DNA from: Pseudogulbenkiania ferrooxidans 2002
GTDB taxonomy: Bacteria > Pseudomonadota > Gammaproteobacteria > Burkholderiales > Chromobacteriaceae
Reading direction: 5' to 3'
NCBI RefSeq assembly: GCF_000174355.1
Contig: NZ_ACIS01000003.1
Location: forward strand, 124,001-188,000
Length of the DNA stretch: 64,000 nucleotides
The translations under genes were made by a program, and so were the position numbers. Of this stretch, positions 1-9,581 are shown one piece after another (the stretch's first letter is position 1; each line of letters starts with the position of its first letter). Under the pieces are notes generated by a model. That model was not told the DNA's origin and did no database searches. It saw nothing but the letters and a program-made list of their open reading frames with translations.

Positions 1-581
1 TGGAAGGCCGCAAGTTGGCCGAACAGGGCGAGGATTTCCAGTGGTTCTTCGACTGGGTCAAGGAGCGCGCCCACCTGTTCCGCGGCGCCACCTACAGCAC
101 CATGCGCCGCAGCGATGCCTTCTACTTCCTGCGTCTGGGGACCTTCCTTGAGCGCGCCGACAACACCGCGCGCCTGCTCGACGTGAAGAGCCACCTGTTG
201 CCCGACCAGCAGAGTGCCGACAGCACCGACTACTACACCTGGAGCACGCTGCTGCGCGGGCTGGGGGCGTTCGAGGCCTACCACGAGACCTACCGCGACA
301 CGCTCAACGGCAAGCGCGTGTTCGACCTGCTGCTGCTGCGCGAGGACATGCCGAGAAGCTTGCGCGCCTGCTTCGACGAAATCCGCCAGGCGCTGGCGCA
401 GATCCAGGGCGACAACGGACGCCCGGCGCGGCGCCTGGCCACCGAGCTCAACGCCGCGCTGGAGTTCACGGCGATGGACGAGGTGTTCGACGAGGGGATG
501 CACCCGTTCCTGCGCCGCATGCTGGGCGAGATCAACCGGCTGGGCGAGTCGATCCAGCGGGCCTACCTGGAGGCGGCGTGA
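1..581 (+). CDS. Alpha-E domain protein (DUF403), 5' end cut by window edge
   Basis: The frame is open from the first base to the TGA at 579-581, so only about the last 190 residues are visible. The helical, acidic sequence (FYFLRLGTFLERADNTARLL near the start) matches the alpha-E/DUF403 family, found beside circularly permuted ATP-grasp proteins, a transglutaminase and the Anbu peptidase. That is the arrangement here: its stop overlaps the ATG of the transglutaminase by one base (TGATG). The family is thought to take part in a peptide-ligation or modification system whose substrate is unknown. The ATP-grasp partner is expected just upstream, outside the window. No promoter is visible. Confidence 0.85.
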   Translation, partial: EGRKLAEQGEDFQWFFDWVKERAHLFRGATYSTMRRSDAFYFLRLGTFLERADNTARLLDVKSHLLPDQQSADSTDYYTWSTLLRGLGAFEAYHETYRDTLNGKRVFDLLLLREDMPRSLRACFDEIRQALAQIQGDNGRPARRLATELNAALEFTAMDEVFDEGMHPFLRRMLGEINRLGESIQRAYLEAA

Positions 582-1372
582 TGAAGCTCGCCATCCGCCA
601 CTGCACGCTGTACCAGTACGCCGAGCCGGCCTCGCGCAGCACCCAGTACCTGCGCCTCACTCCGCGCTCCAGCCGCCATCAGCAGGTGCTGAGCTGGCGC
701 CTGACGCTGCCGGGGCCGGCCAGCCAGAGCGTCGACGCCTTCGGCAACATCACCCACCTGATGACGCTGGAAGCGCCGCACGACAGCATCGAGCTGGTGG
801 CGGAAGGGGTGGTCGAAACCGGCCCCGACGGCTGGGACGACGATGCCTGCCGCCTCGATCCGCGCGTGTTTCTTCGGCCAACCCTGCTCACCAGCGCCGA
901 CGCCGCGATCGAGGAACTGGCGCGCCAGGCCGCCAGACCCGGGGGCAAGGCCGCCAAGCGCCTCGCGGCGCTGGCGGAGACGGTGCTGGCACGGATGCCC
1001 TACACCGCCGGGGTGACCGACGCCACCACCACGGCCGCCGCCGCGCTGGCCCTGGGGGCCGGGGTGTGTCAGGACCACACTCAGGTGTTCATCGCCGCCT
1101 GCCGTCGCCTGGGCTACCCGGCGCGCTACGTCAGCGGCTATCTGCTGAGCGGGACGGTCGAGCATGCCGCCAGCCATGCCTGGGCCGAGGTCTACGCCGA
1201 CGGCGGCTGGCTGGGGTTCGACATCAGCAACCGGTGTACGCCGGGCGATCATCACCTTAAACTGGCGGTCGGTCTCGACTACCTCGACGCCTGCCCGGTG
1301 CGCGGCATGCGCCGCGGTGGCGCCGGCGAAACCATGCACGCCCACGCGGCGGTAGAACAACACGACCATTAA
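581..1372 (+). CDS. Transglutaminase-like protein of the Anbu cluster
   Basis: A protein of 263 residues with the bacterial transglutaminase-like N-terminal region (residues 1-80) and a papain-fold transglutaminase core. The catalytic Cys is in GVCQDH (about residue 166), the His in ASHAWAEVY and the Asp in WLGFDIS, so the triad is complete. ATG 581 overlaps the stop of the upstream alpha-E gene and is preferred over GTG 578. In family members that co-occur with Anbu and alpha-E/ATP-grasp proteins, a protease or amide-transfer role is presumed but the substrate is not known. It is translationally coupled to the upstream gene and followed 60 bp later by the Anbu gene. Confidence 0.9.
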   Translation: MKLAIRHCTLYQYAEPASRSTQYLRLTPRSSRHQQVLSWRLTLPGPASQSVDAFGNITHLMTLEAPHDSIELVAEGVVETGPDGWDDDACRLDPRVFLRPTLLTSADAAIEELARQAARPGGKAAKRLAALAETVLARMPYTAGVTDATTTAAAALALGAGVCQDHTQVFIAACRRLGYPARYVSGYLLSGTVEHAASHAWAEVYADGGWLGFDISNRCTPGDHHLKLAVGLDYLDACPVRGMRRGGAGETMHAHAAVEQHDH

Positions 1373-1432
1373 CGCTTGCAACCGGGAAGTCCGACCGAGG
1401 GTCACTTCCCGGCCTTCACGGATTTCCCGACC

Positions 1433-2167
1433 ATGACGTACTGTGTGGCCATGCGCCTGGAGAGCGGCCTGATCTTCGCCTCCGATTCCCGCACCAACGC
1501 GGGCGTGGACAATATCGCCACGTTCCAGAAAATGTATACCTTCGAGCTGGCCGACCGGCTGCGGTTGGTGATGCTGACCTCCGGCAACCTCGCCACCTCG
1601 CAGAGCGTGGCCAGCCTGCTCGATCTGAGAAGCCGCCGGGACGGGCCGGACTCGTTGCGCAGCATCGGCTCGCTGTACGATGCGGCGGTGCTGGTGGGCC
1701 AGACGCTGCGCGAGGTCATCGCCCGCGACGGCGGTGGCGACGGCCAGGTCGACCTGGGTTCCAGCTTCCTGCTCGGCGGCCAGCTGGCCGGCGAGAGGCC
1801 ACGTCTGTTCAACATCTACCCGCAGGGGAATTTCATCGAGGCGACGACGGACACCCCCTGCTTCCAGATCGGCGAGACCAAGTATGGCAAGCCCATCCTC
1901 GATCGCGTGCTGAACTACCGCTCCTCGCTGGAGGAAGCCATCCGCTGCGCGCTGATCTCGCTCGACTCGACCATGCGCTCCAACCTGTCGGTAGCGTTGC
2001 CGATCCACCTGATGTGGCACCGCAACGACGATTTCTCGCCGCGCTCGCCGCTGCACATCGGCGAGGACGACGGCTATTTCCGCGAGCTGCGCGCCGCCTG
2101 GGGACGCGGCATCAAGGAAACCTTCGCCGCGCTGCCGGCCACGCCGTGGAGCGAGGAGCTGGCATGA
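1433..2167 (+). CDS. Anbu peptidase (ancestral beta subunit, proteasome-like)
   Basis: A protein of 244 residues of the Ntn-hydrolase/proteasome beta fold. ATG 1433 gives Met-Thr-Tyr-Cys-Val at the N-terminus; removal of Met exposes the Thr nucleophile, as expected for Anbu, and is why I reject the longer in-frame starts near 1376. The following MRLESGLIFASDSRTNAG segment is the typical beta1-beta2 hairpin with the conserved SDSRTNAG motif. The gene is the last catalytic member of the alpha-E/transglutaminase/Anbu set. Its stop overlaps the next ATG (ATGA at 2164-2167). Known Anbu proteins form open helical or ring-like oligomers; the physiological substrate is unresolved. Confidence 0.92.
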   Translation: MTYCVAMRLESGLIFASDSRTNAGVDNIATFQKMYTFELADRLRLVMLTSGNLATSQSVASLLDLRSRRDGPDSLRSIGSLYDAAVLVGQTLREVIARDGGGDGQVDLGSSFLLGGQLAGERPRLFNIYPQGNFIEATTDTPCFQIGETKYGKPILDRVLNYRSSLEEAIRCALISLDSTMRSNLSVALPIHLMWHRNDDFSPRSPLHIGEDDGYFRELRAAWGRGIKETFAALPATPWSEELA

Positions 2168-2574
2168 ACACCCCGTTGTCCCTGACCACCCCGGCCCTGC
2201 TGTTCCCGGCCATCTCGCTGCTGCTGCTGGCGTACACCAACCGCTTTCTCGGTCTGGCCAGCATCATCCGCCACTTGTTCAACGACTACCAGGACAACCC
2301 CGAGGACAAGATCATCCAGCAGATCGGCAACCTGCGCAGCCGCATCAACCTGATCAAGTGGATGCAGTTTCTCGGCGTGGGCAGCCTGTTCCTGTGCGTG
2401 GTCACCATGCTGCAAATCTACGTGCAGATGGCGATCAGCGCGCAGTACACCTTCGGCGTCAGCCTGCTGCTGATGATGGCGTCGCTGGCGCTATCGCTGG
2501 TCGAGCTGAGGAAGTCGTCCGACGCGCTGAACATCCTGCTATCGGACCTGGAACAGCAGCACGGCCGGGGCTGA
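2164..2574 (+). CDS. DUF2721 family membrane protein
   Basis: A 136-residue protein with three hydrophobic segments (about residues 8-27, 66-88 and 93-113) and the motif FLGLASIIRHLFNDY followed by KIIQQIGNLRSRINLIKWMQ between the first two, characteristic of DUF2721. The start ATG overlaps the Anbu stop codon (ATGA), so it is probably the last gene of that operon. A strong terminator follows within 25 bp. Function unknown. Confidence 0.8.
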   Translation: MNTPLSLTTPALLFPAISLLLLAYTNRFLGLASIIRHLFNDYQDNPEDKIIQQIGNLRSRINLIKWMQFLGVGSLFLCVVTMLQIYVQMAISAQYTFGVSLLLMMASLALSLVELRKSSDALNILLSDLEQQHGRG

Positions 2575-2597
2575 GCCAGAAATCGCATGATTGGCGC

Positions 2598-2629
2598 AAA
2601 AAAAGCCGGAGCACGCGCTCCGGCTTTTT
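2598..2629. terminator. Bidirectional rho-independent terminator
   Basis: An eight-pair stem GCCGGAGC/GCTCCGGC (2605-2612 and 2617-2624) with a four-base loop is flanked by A7 on the left and T5 on the right. It can end both the rightward Anbu operon and the leftward chemoreceptor gene. A copy of the repeated TTCGGCCAA 9-mer follows at 2632-2640. Confidence 0.92.
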
Positions 2630-2656
2630 GCTTCGGCCAACCACAAGGCCGATGCG

Positions 2657-4318
2657 CTACACCTTGTAGCGCTGCAATGTCTCGCCGACGCGCGCCGCCA
2701 ACTGGTCGAGCCGGCGCGCGTTGTCGGCGGTCTCGTTGGAGGTGGCGTGGTTCTGCTTGGCCATGTCCGAGATGGTGTGCACGTGATGGACGATGGCCTC
2801 GCTCGCCTCGCCCTGCACCTTGAGGATGCGGGTGATATCGGCCACGGCATCGGCCACGCGCTGCGCCTGCCCCTCGATCTCGGCGATATGCTGGCCGGCG
2901 CCGCTGGCAAGGGCGCGCCCTTCGCCCACCTGCTCCACCACCTGGCGCATCTCCTCGACCGCGCCGTTGGCGGCGTTCTGGATCGCCGTCACCATCACCC
3001 CGATATCGGCAGTGGACTTGGCGGTGCGTTCGGCCAACTTGCGTACCTCGTCCGCCACCACGGCGAAGCCGCGGCCGGTCTCGCCGGCACGCGCCGCCTC
3101 GATGGCGGCGTTGAGCGCCAGTAGGTTGGTCTGGTCGGCAATGTCGCGGATCACCTGCACCACGCTGCTGATCTGGCGCGACTCCTGCCCGAGCTGCTCG
3201 ATCACTTTCGACGCCGCCGTGACGCTGTCGGCGATACTGGCCATGCCGTCGGTGGTCTGGGCGATCACCTGGCAGCCCTGGCGCGACACCTCGCCGGCCT
3301 CCAGCGACAGCTGCATCGCCGCGTCGGCGTGCTCCGCCACGCCGTGGATGTTGCCGGTCATCTCCTGCACCGATCCGGCGATCGCCCCGGTCGAGCTGTT
3401 CTGCTGCGCCGAGCTGGACGCGAGCTGTTCCGACGCCGCCGACAGGCCGCTCACCGCGAGGCGGATGTCGGCCTGGCTCTGCTGAATCTCGCGGAACGAC
3501 TCCTGCACCCGGCCGATCAGGTTATTGAGGGCGCTAACCATCTGCCCGACCTCGTCCTTGTTCCTGACGTCGATACGCTGGGTGAAATCGTTGCTCTCGG
3601 CGATGGCGAGCACGGTGCGACGCGCCCGGTTGAGCGGGCGCAACACCGCCGCCAGCACCGAGGTACCGTTCGCCAGCAACAGCAGCAGCGCGAACACGTT
3701 AACCGCGATCATCCAGTGCAGGCTCTGGCGCGAGGCGGCATTGGCCTGCTCCACGCTGGTCTGGGCCAGGCGGTCGTTGACCTCCACCATCTTGCGCAAC
3801 AGCTCGTCCATGCCCTCCACCACCGGCAGCTGCACTTGGGCGTTGGCGTAGAATTCGCGGAAGATGGCGTACTGCTCTTCCGGCGTCACGCCCTTGGCGA
3901 GCTTGTCGAGCAGTTCGTCCTGCGATTTGTCGGTACGCTGCCACTCCTGCAGCAGCGGGCCGAACTGGTGCCACAGCTTGTTCTCTTCCTCGCTGCGCGG
4001 GAAGACGGCGTAACGTTTGAGCGCGTCGTCGAACAACTGACGCGCCTGCTGCTTGCCCTTGAAGGTGTCGGCAAACAGCTTGCGCGACTCCAGCGAATTG
4101 TCGGTGGCACGCACCGACACCTGCAGATTGCGCAACAGGGTGCGGTTGAAGTTGGAGCGCGCATCCAAGAGCGCAATCACCGCCGGCATGCGCTGTTCGC
4201 CCACTTCGGCCATCGAGGCCCCGGAGGACAGCATGCCGCGGTAGCCGAAAACCGCTACCAGCGCCAAGCCCAGCAAAGCGGTCAGCAATAGCACGATCAG
4301 GCGTGTTCTTATCGTCAT
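2657..4318 (-). CDS. Methyl-accepting chemotaxis protein
   Basis: A 553-residue chemoreceptor. TM1 is residues 7-27, a four-helix-bundle periplasmic sensor covers about 30-200, TM2 about 203-225, then HAMP and a cytoplasmic signalling domain. The hairpin tip is canonical ([20 protein letters not shown], then [18 protein letters not shown]). The start at 4318 is chosen because TM1 follows at once and GGGGGAGGA lies just upstream; the frame extends to 4387 but that part has no membrane logic. The protein ends in LQRYKV with no CheR-docking pentapeptide. Ligand unknown. It is monocistronic, between two intergenic regions. Confidence 0.95.
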   Translation of the reverse strand: MTIRTRLIVLLLTALLGLALVAVFGYRGMLSSGASMAEVGEQRMPAVIALLDARSNFNRTLLRNLQVSVRATDNSLESRKLFADTFKGKQQARQLFDDALKRYAVFPRSEEENKLWHQFGPLLQEWQRTDKSQDELLDKLAKGVTPEEQYAIFREFYANAQVQLPVVEGMDELLRKMVEVNDRLAQTSVEQANAASRQSLHWMIAVNVFALLLLLANGTSVLAAVLRPLNRARRTVLAIAESNDFTQRIDVRNKDEVGQMVSALNNLIGRVQESFREIQQSQADIRLAVSGLSAASEQLASSSAQQNSSTGAIAGSVQEMTGNIHGVAEHADAAMQLSLEAGEVSRQGCQVIAQTTDGMASIADSVTAASKVIEQLGQESRQISSVVQVIRDIADQTNLLALNAAIEAARAGETGRGFAVVADEVRKLAERTAKSTADIGVMVTAIQNAANGAVEEMRQVVEQVGEGRALASGAGQHIAEIEGQAQRVADAVADITRILKVQGEASEAIVHHVHTISDMAKQNHATSNETADNARRLDQLAARVGETLQRYKV

Positions 4319-4925
4319 CGAGTTCCTCCCCCGGCGTATGGGACACCGTATTCGCTTACCTTGCCTCCCTTTTCGGCACGACGCCATCAGGGAAAACAGC
4401 AGCCGATAATCGAACCCACGTCATTATCGGGCGAGCATGACACTCGGCTGAACGAAAAACAAGAGCAAGGAGTACGCGCACGATTCATGTCATGCCGGAG
4501 CGTTGCGCCGGATGTCCGCCGACCCACCGTGAGCACTACGGCCATGGAGGCCTCCTCGTCCGACAACCCGGCGCGGCGGCTGCCATGCCGGAAAAAACAA
4601 CGTTTGCCATTCGAACGAAAAGTTCCTGTTGCTTTTGTAAAAAAATGTAATGACAATGATTCGCATTAATATATCTGAGTAACGGACCCACCAACCCGAG
4701 TCGCCATAACCGTCTCGGCCCCTTAAAACCTCGGCTCCTGCACCGCATCAACCGAGGCATCCAAACCCCTGGCAACACCCCGTTTCCACCCGCCCCGGCA
4801 GGGAGGAGAGGCCGCTGTTGCCTGCGCGGTACGACGAGGAGGCCGTGACGTTCCGGGATGCTCGTGTTCGATCGTTCGGCCGGCCCCATCGGCGCTGTTT
4901 ACGGACCATAACCCAAAGCAAAATC
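4319..4925. other. Intergenic region upstream of the siderophore receptor
   Basis: About 600 bp without a convincing gene. Short ORFs on both strands lack family features or good ribosome sites. The only clear signal is the Fur-box-like site at 4649-4667, in a locally AT-rich patch (4620-4680) that probably contains the promoter of the downstream TonB-dependent receptor. This leaves a 5' leader of roughly 250 bases. Confidence 0.6.
4649..4667. promoter_or_regulatory. Fur-box-like operator
   Basis: The 19-bp AATGACAATGATTCGCATT resembles the Fur consensus (GATAATGATAATCATTATC), with the AATGA/TCATT-type symmetry partly preserved. It lies about 260 bp upstream of a TonB-dependent siderophore receptor, the expected context for iron repression. 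Confidence 0.7.
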
Positions 4926-7031
4926 ATGAAGCAGAAGACGCTATCCACCCTCATTTCCCTGATCGGCACCTTCGGCGCTCTGCCGGTGCTGGCCGATACC
5001 GAATTGCCCGCCGTGCGCGTGGAAGCCAGCCAGGATGCCGATCCGACCACCAGCTACACCCGCGCCAGTTCGACCAGTGCCACCAAGATCGCCGCCCCGC
5101 TCAAGGACGTGCCGCAGACCGTCAACGTGGTGCCGGCGGCGGTGCTGAAGGACCAGAACGCCAGCTCGCTGCAGGACGCGCTGGCCAACGTGCCCGGCGT
5201 CAGCTTCAGCGTCGGCGACGCACAGCGCGACCAGGTGAGCATCCGCGGCTTCTCGGCGATCAACGACCAGTACGTCGACGGCGTGCGCGATGACGCGCTG
5301 TACTACCGCGACCTGTCCAACGTCGAGCGTGTGGAAGTGCTGAAAGGTCCGTCCTCGGTGCTGTACGGGCGCGGCAGCTCGGGCGGCCTGATCAACCGCA
5401 TCACCAAGAAGCCGCAGGCGGAGCCCGTGCACGAGCTGGCAGTCAGCCTGGACGACCAGGGCAAGCAGCGCCTGTCGTTCGACATCGGCGCCAACAGCGA
5501 CGACGACTTCGCCCGCTTCCGCCTGACCGGCGCGCTGGAGGATTCCGAGGGCTTCCGCAACCAGTCTTTCCTGAAACGCGAGGCCGTGGCGCCGTCGTTG
5601 CAGTTCAACTTCTCGCCCAACACCACCCTGCTGCTGCAGGCCGACTACCTGCAGGACAAGCGCCTGGCTGACCAGGGCGTGCCGGGCTACAAGGGCAAGC
5701 CGGTGGACGTGCCGATCGAGACCTACTACGGCTCGGCCAACGGCCGCGACCAGACCGCCAACGAGAGTGATGTCACCAGCTTCACCGGCACCCTCGACCA
5801 CCAGTTCGATAGCGGCTTGAAGCTGCACAACGTGTTCCGCACCTACGATTTCTCGCTGGACCGCAATTACACCACCATCGCCAGCGTCAACGAGACCACC
5901 AACCAGGTCACCATCGACCGCACCAAGCGGCTGCGCGACGAGCATGGTTTCTACAATCAGCTGGAGCTGAGCCACGATCTCGACCTCGCCCAGACCAGGC
6001 ACACGCTGCTGTACGGACTGGAAGTGGGCAAGCAGCACAAGACCGAGAAACTGTGGACGCGCAAGAACGCCGCCACCTACGACCTGTTCGATCCCCAGCT
6101 GATCGAGCTGCCGGCGATCAACACCAGTGCCGCGCCCGGCAACGACAACGACACCGACATCGACATCGCTGCGCTCTACCTGCAGGACCTGGTGAGCCTG
6201 AGCGAGCACTGGAAAGCGCTGGCCGGGGCGCGCTACGACCACCTGACGCAGACACGCGACGACAAGACCAGCAAGAACCAGGACCTGGCGCGCACCGACA
6301 ACACAATCAGCCCACGCCTGGGCGTGGTGTACCAGCCGACCGAGCGCGTGTCGCTGTATGCCTCGGCCAGCCAGTCGTTCCAGCCGATCGCCGATTCGTT
6401 CACCTTCAAGCAGAACAGCGACCAGCTGAAGCCGGAGGAGACCATCAACTACGAGGTCGGCAGCAAGATCGATTTGTTCGACAACCTCACCCTGACCACC
6501 TCGGTGTTCGAGATGACGCGCAGCAACATCCAGGCCGCCGACCCGAGCGACAGCAACAAGGCGTTGTCGGTGGGCGAGCAGCGCGTACGCGGACTGGAAC
6601 TGGCGGTGGCCGGTGCCCTCACCCCGCTGTGGGACGTGATCGCGGGCTACGCCTACCTCGACGGCGAGATCACCCAGTCGACCGAGAAGACCAAGATCGG
6701 CACGCCGTTCCAGGGCAACAAACCGGCGCTGACGCCGCGCCATTCGGCCAACCTGTTCGTCAAGCGCAAGCTGCCGGGTGGCTTCAACGTCAACGCCGGC
6801 CTGCGCTACGAGGGCGAGCGCTACGCATCGCCGGACAACCTGGTCAAGCTGCCGGGCTATACCCGCTTCGACCTCGGCACCGGCTACAGCGGCAAGTCGC
6901 TGGAGGTGAACTTCACGCTGAAGAACGTGTTCGACAAGAAGTACTACATCTCGGCACACAGCGGTGCCAACGACTACAACATGCCGGGCGCCCCGCGTAC
7001 GGCCGAAGTCACGGCTCGCTGGAAGTTCTGA
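4926..7031 (+). CDS. TonB-dependent siderophore receptor
   Basis: A 701-residue outer-membrane receptor. ATG 4926 gives a good signal peptide (MKQKTLSTLISLIGTF..., cleavage likely after PVLA); the frame extends upstream to 4818 but without a signal. The plug domain spans about residues 45-155 (VPQTVNVVP, SIRGFS, VERVEVLKGPSSVLYGRGSSGGLIN) and the 22-strand barrel follows, ending in the terminal aromatic residue needed for BAM insertion (ARWKF). The plug pattern is that of ferric-siderophore receptors. The ligand cannot be read from sequence. A Fur-box-like site upstream suggests iron repression. No TonB box was assigned with confidence (ELPAVRVEA near the mature N-terminus is a candidate). 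Confidence 0.93.
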   Translation: MKQKTLSTLISLIGTFGALPVLADTELPAVRVEASQDADPTTSYTRASSTSATKIAAPLKDVPQTVNVVPAAVLKDQNASSLQDALANVPGVSFSVGDAQRDQVSIRGFSAINDQYVDGVRDDALYYRDLSNVERVEVLKGPSSVLYGRGSSGGLINRITKKPQAEPVHELAVSLDDQGKQRLSFDIGANSDDDFARFRLTGALEDSEGFRNQSFLKREAVAPSLQFNFSPNTTLLLQADYLQDKRLADQGVPGYKGKPVDVPIETYYGSANGRDQTANESDVTSFTGTLDHQFDSGLKLHNVFRTYDFSLDRNYTTIASVNETTNQVTIDRTKRLRDEHGFYNQLELSHDLDLAQTRHTLLYGLEVGKQHKTEKLWTRKNAATYDLFDPQLIELPAINTSAAPGNDNDTDIDIAALYLQDLVSLSEHWKALAGARYDHLTQTRDDKTSKNQDLARTDNTISPRLGVVYQPTERVSLYASASQSFQPIADSFTFKQNSDQLKPEETINYEVGSKIDLFDNLTLTTSVFEMTRSNIQAADPSDSNKALSVGEQRVRGLELAVAGALTPLWDVIAGYAYLDGEITQSTEKTKIGTPFQGNKPALTPRHSANLFVKRKLPGGFNVNAGLRYEGERYASPDNLVKLPGYTRFDLGTGYSGKSLEVNFTLKNVFDKKYYISAHSGANDYNMPGAPRTAEVTARWKF

Positions 7032-7213
7032 TCCAGGCAGTGCGGCGGATTGTGAGTCATGAGCCGGTGAAGCCCCCCTGCAGGGTCAGGGCGGACGGCG
7101 GGTGACGCTCTCGCGCCAATCGGCGATTGGCACGCAGAGCTTCGCTCAATGAGGGACAGAGGCGAAATGGACAGGCGGTGGAATGTCCATCACGGCCGGC
7201 CCCCCAACCGGGA

Positions 7214-7828
7214 CTAGAGCGGCGGGGTGTCGACGAAGGCGGGCAATTGCTCGGCCTGGTGGGCAAACGCCTGCAGTAGCGGGAAATCAGTCGCCTTGAC
7301 CACGTCCGGCAGCATCAGTTGGGTAAAGCGCCACGCCACCGCGACGCTGACGCCCGCCTGGTCGATCCCCTCCGCGCTGGCAGCCAACGGCGCACGCGCG
7401 AATTCGCGCTCCAGTTCGCCGTAGGCCGCCAGCACCTGACCCTCGACGCGCTCCAGCCAGGGCTGGTGCTGCTTCTCGGCCGGCCTCAACTGACGCTCGT
7501 AGACGATCTGCACGCTTTTCTCGCACGCCGCCAGCGCCAGCCCGATCAGGCGCAAGGCACGCTGGCGCCCGGCAGGCCCGGCCGGCATCAGGCTCTTGGC
7601 CGGGGCCAGGCAGGTTTCGACGTAGTCGAGAATCAGCGTCGAATCCATCAGCACCGTGCCGTCGTCGCAGACCAGGGTCGGGGCCTTCACCACCGGGTTG
7701 ATCCGGTGAAACTGCTCGAAGGTGCGGAACACCGAGACCGCCTGGTGCTCGAATCCGACCCCCATGAGCCGCAGCGAGACGGCCACCCGGCGCACATAGG
7801 GCGAATCCAGCATGCCGATCAATTGCAT
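7214..7828 (-). CDS. Glutathione S-transferase family protein
   Basis: A 204-residue protein. The thioredoxin-like N-domain (residues 1-78) has SPYVRRVAVSLRLMG, the cis-Pro loop KAPTLVCDDG and the glutathione-contact DSTLILDYVE; an all-helical C-domain follows. It is smaller than most GSTs but complete. The gene starts 15 bp after a DUF2917 gene on the same strand and probably shares its transcript, with a divergent LysR gene beyond. Substrate unknown. Confidence 0.9.
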   Translation of the reverse strand: MQLIGMLDSPYVRRVAVSLRLMGVGFEHQAVSVFRTFEQFHRINPVVKAPTLVCDDGTVLMDSTLILDYVETCLAPAKSLMPAGPAGRQRALRLIGLALAACEKSVQIVYERQLRPAEKQHQPWLERVEGQVLAAYGELEREFARAPLAASAEGIDQAGVSVAVAWRFTQLMLPDVVKATDFPLLQAFAHQAEQLPAFVDTPPL

Positions 7829-7842
7829 CGTGTTTTCTCCTG

Positions 7843-8124
7843 TCAGAAGCAGACTTTGCCCAGTAGCATCGTCCCCTGCGCGGCACGGTCCTCTGCGCCG
7901 CGAGCCGGCAGAGCAGAGGGCGGCGAGAACTCCAGCTGGCCCAGCCCCTCGGCCAGGATTTTCCCGGCCGGAACGGTTTCCCGCTCTCCGGGAGCGAGGC
8001 AGACGTCCAGTCCATCGACCGTCAGCCAATGGTAGCCCGACACGGCGCGGACCTCGACAGCAGACGGCAATTCGATCGCCAAGAGTTCGTGGCTGGCCAA
8101 TTCGACACGTAGATGATGTTGCAT
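7843..8124 (-). CDS. DUF2917 domain protein
   Basis: A 93-residue protein matching DUF2917, a small beta-rich family, through the segment GYHWLTVDGLDVCLAPGE. It is first in a two-gene unit with the GST gene downstream and divergent from the LysR gene at 8220, so that regulator may control it. Function not known. Confidence 0.75.
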   Translation of the reverse strand: MQHHLRVELASHELLAIELPSAVEVRAVSGYHWLTVDGLDVCLAPGERETVPAGKILAEGLGQLEFSPPSALPARGAEDRAAQGTMLLGKVCF

Positions 8125-8219
8125 GATTGCTCTCCGGTTGACGTTCTGGGTTCACTATAAGCGTCAGAAGAGGCAGAAAAAATCGATATTTATTTGTCGT
8201 TCATGTTAGTTTTACTTAC

Positions 8220-9116
8220 ATGAGCACACTTCCCCCCTTGCCCGCGCTGCGCAGTTTCGAAGCCGTGTCCCGCCTCGGCAGCATCACCCTGGCGGCGGAC
8301 GAACTGCACGTCACCCACTCCGCCATCAGCCAGCAGATCAAGCAGCTGGAAGAGCTGCTGGGGGTGGCGCTGTTCACGCGCGAGGGGCGCGGCCTCAAGC
8401 TGAGCGAGGACGGTCGGCTCTACGCCCTGCAGATCCGCATCGGGCTGGGGGAAATCACCGAGGCCACACGGCTGGTGCGCGCCCGGCCACGCGTGGACGA
8501 GGTGGTGGTGGCGGTATTGCCTTCGTTCGGGGTGCACTGGCTGCTGCCGCGCCTGCCACGCTTTTACGCGCGCCACCCGCAATACCGCGTCAGCCTGCGC
8601 GCCAGCCTGGATATCCAGGACCTGCGCCAGGGTTTGGTGGACATCGGTGTGCGCATGGGCCAGGGCGGCTGGGAGGGACTGGCGCAGAAGCGGCTGTTCG
8701 ACGACGAGCTGGTGGTGGTGGCCTCCCCCGCCTTCAACGGCGGCCGCCTGCCGCAAACGGCGCAGGAGGTCGTCTCCGGTCCCATCGTCCGCACCGTGGA
8801 ATCGTGGCTACCCTGGTGCAGTGTCGCCGGCGTGGCCGAGCCGGGCAACGCCGGGCTGTGGATCAACGACTCCAACCTGGTGCTGGAGGCGGTGCGTCTC
8901 GGCATGGGGGTGGCGCTGGAGCGGCGCAGCCTGGTGCACGGCGCCCTGCAGCGCGGGGACTTGGTGCAGCTGACCGATATCAGCGTGCCCTATCCCTACC
9001 CGCACTGGCTGGTCTGGCCGCAACGCGAGAGCTCGCAGACCAAGCAGCAGGATTTCAGCACCTGGATCGAAGAGGAAATTGCCAGCTATCTGGCGGAACG
9101 GCCGCCCACGGCGTGA
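8220..9116 (+). CDS. LysR-family regulator (GcvA-like)
   Basis: A 298-residue LTTR. The N-terminal winged HTH (PALRSFEAVSRLGSITLAADELHVTHSAISQQIKQLEELLG) is followed by the effector-binding domain (about residues 90-295). The short N-terminus and motif LPSFGVHWLLPRLPRFY place it in the GcvA-like subgroup. It is divergent from the DUF2917-GST pair, with a 95-bp shared promoter region, and probably regulates that pair. Inducer unknown. Confidence 0.93.
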   Translation: MSTLPPLPALRSFEAVSRLGSITLAADELHVTHSAISQQIKQLEELLGVALFTREGRGLKLSEDGRLYALQIRIGLGEITEATRLVRARPRVDEVVVAVLPSFGVHWLLPRLPRFYARHPQYRVSLRASLDIQDLRQGLVDIGVRMGQGGWEGLAQKRLFDDELVVVASPAFNGGRLPQTAQEVVSGPIVRTVESWLPWCSVAGVAEPGNAGLWINDSNLVLEAVRLGMGVALERRSLVHGALQRGDLVQLTDISVPYPYPHWLVWPQRESSQTKQQDFSTWIEEEIASYLAERPPTA

Positions 9117-9141
9117 AGCCGTGGTCCGCTCCCGGGAGGGG

Positions 9142-9480
9142 CTAGCCGTGCCAGCGTCCCCACGCCAGCACCAGCCCCCACGCCGCCACGGCCCAGCACA
9201 GCGCCGCCACGAACAATGCCCAGCCCAGGCGCAGGCGGTCGGCCAGCAGGTACACCGCCGCCAGATAGACGAAGTAGGGAATCAGCGACCACATACCGAA
9301 CACGATGGTGGTCTTGAGCTCGGCCACCGAGCGCTCAGAGCCGACCAGGTAATGCGCGATCAGGGCAAAGGTGGGGAACAACGGCACCAGCCCGGCGATG
9401 AAGTAGTGCTTGCTCTTCGACAGCACGGCGATCAGCAGCACCGCCGCCGAACCCAGCAGGGCTTTGAGAAACAGGGCCAT
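9142..9480 (-). CDS. glpM: GlpM family membrane protein
   Basis: A 112-residue protein with four predicted membrane segments; the SKHYFIAGLVPLFPTFALIAHY stretch (given here only in part of its length) is typical of GlpM, a small inner-membrane protein linked in pseudomonads to glycerol metabolism and alginate. The ATG at 9480 is chosen because the first transmembrane helix starts directly after it. It is convergent with the LysR gene. Confidence 0.8.
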   Translation of the reverse strand: MALFLKALLGSAAVLLIAVLSKSKHYFIAGLVPLFPTFALIAHYLVGSERSVAELKTTIVFGMWSLIPYFVYLAAVYLLADRLRLGWALFVAALCWAVAAWGLVLAWGRWHG

Positions 9481-9581
9481 CGGCCACTCCACGGAGAAAA
9501 CCCGTGATGGTGGCCCAGGGCGCGCCATCCGGCAAGCGCCGGCCCGCGGTCTTGGCGCCGTCTTCGGCCAACCTGTGCGCG

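Noticed and set aside
563-2056. 497-codon open frame on the minus strand across the transglutaminase and Anbu genes
   Set aside because: Arg/Gly/Val/His-rich text typical of antisense frames in GC-rich DNA; the plus-strand genes have complete family motifs.
4941-6959. 672-codon minus-strand frame opposite the TonB receptor
   Set aside because: Low-complexity V/L/Q/R composition mirrors the receptor's codons; no family features.
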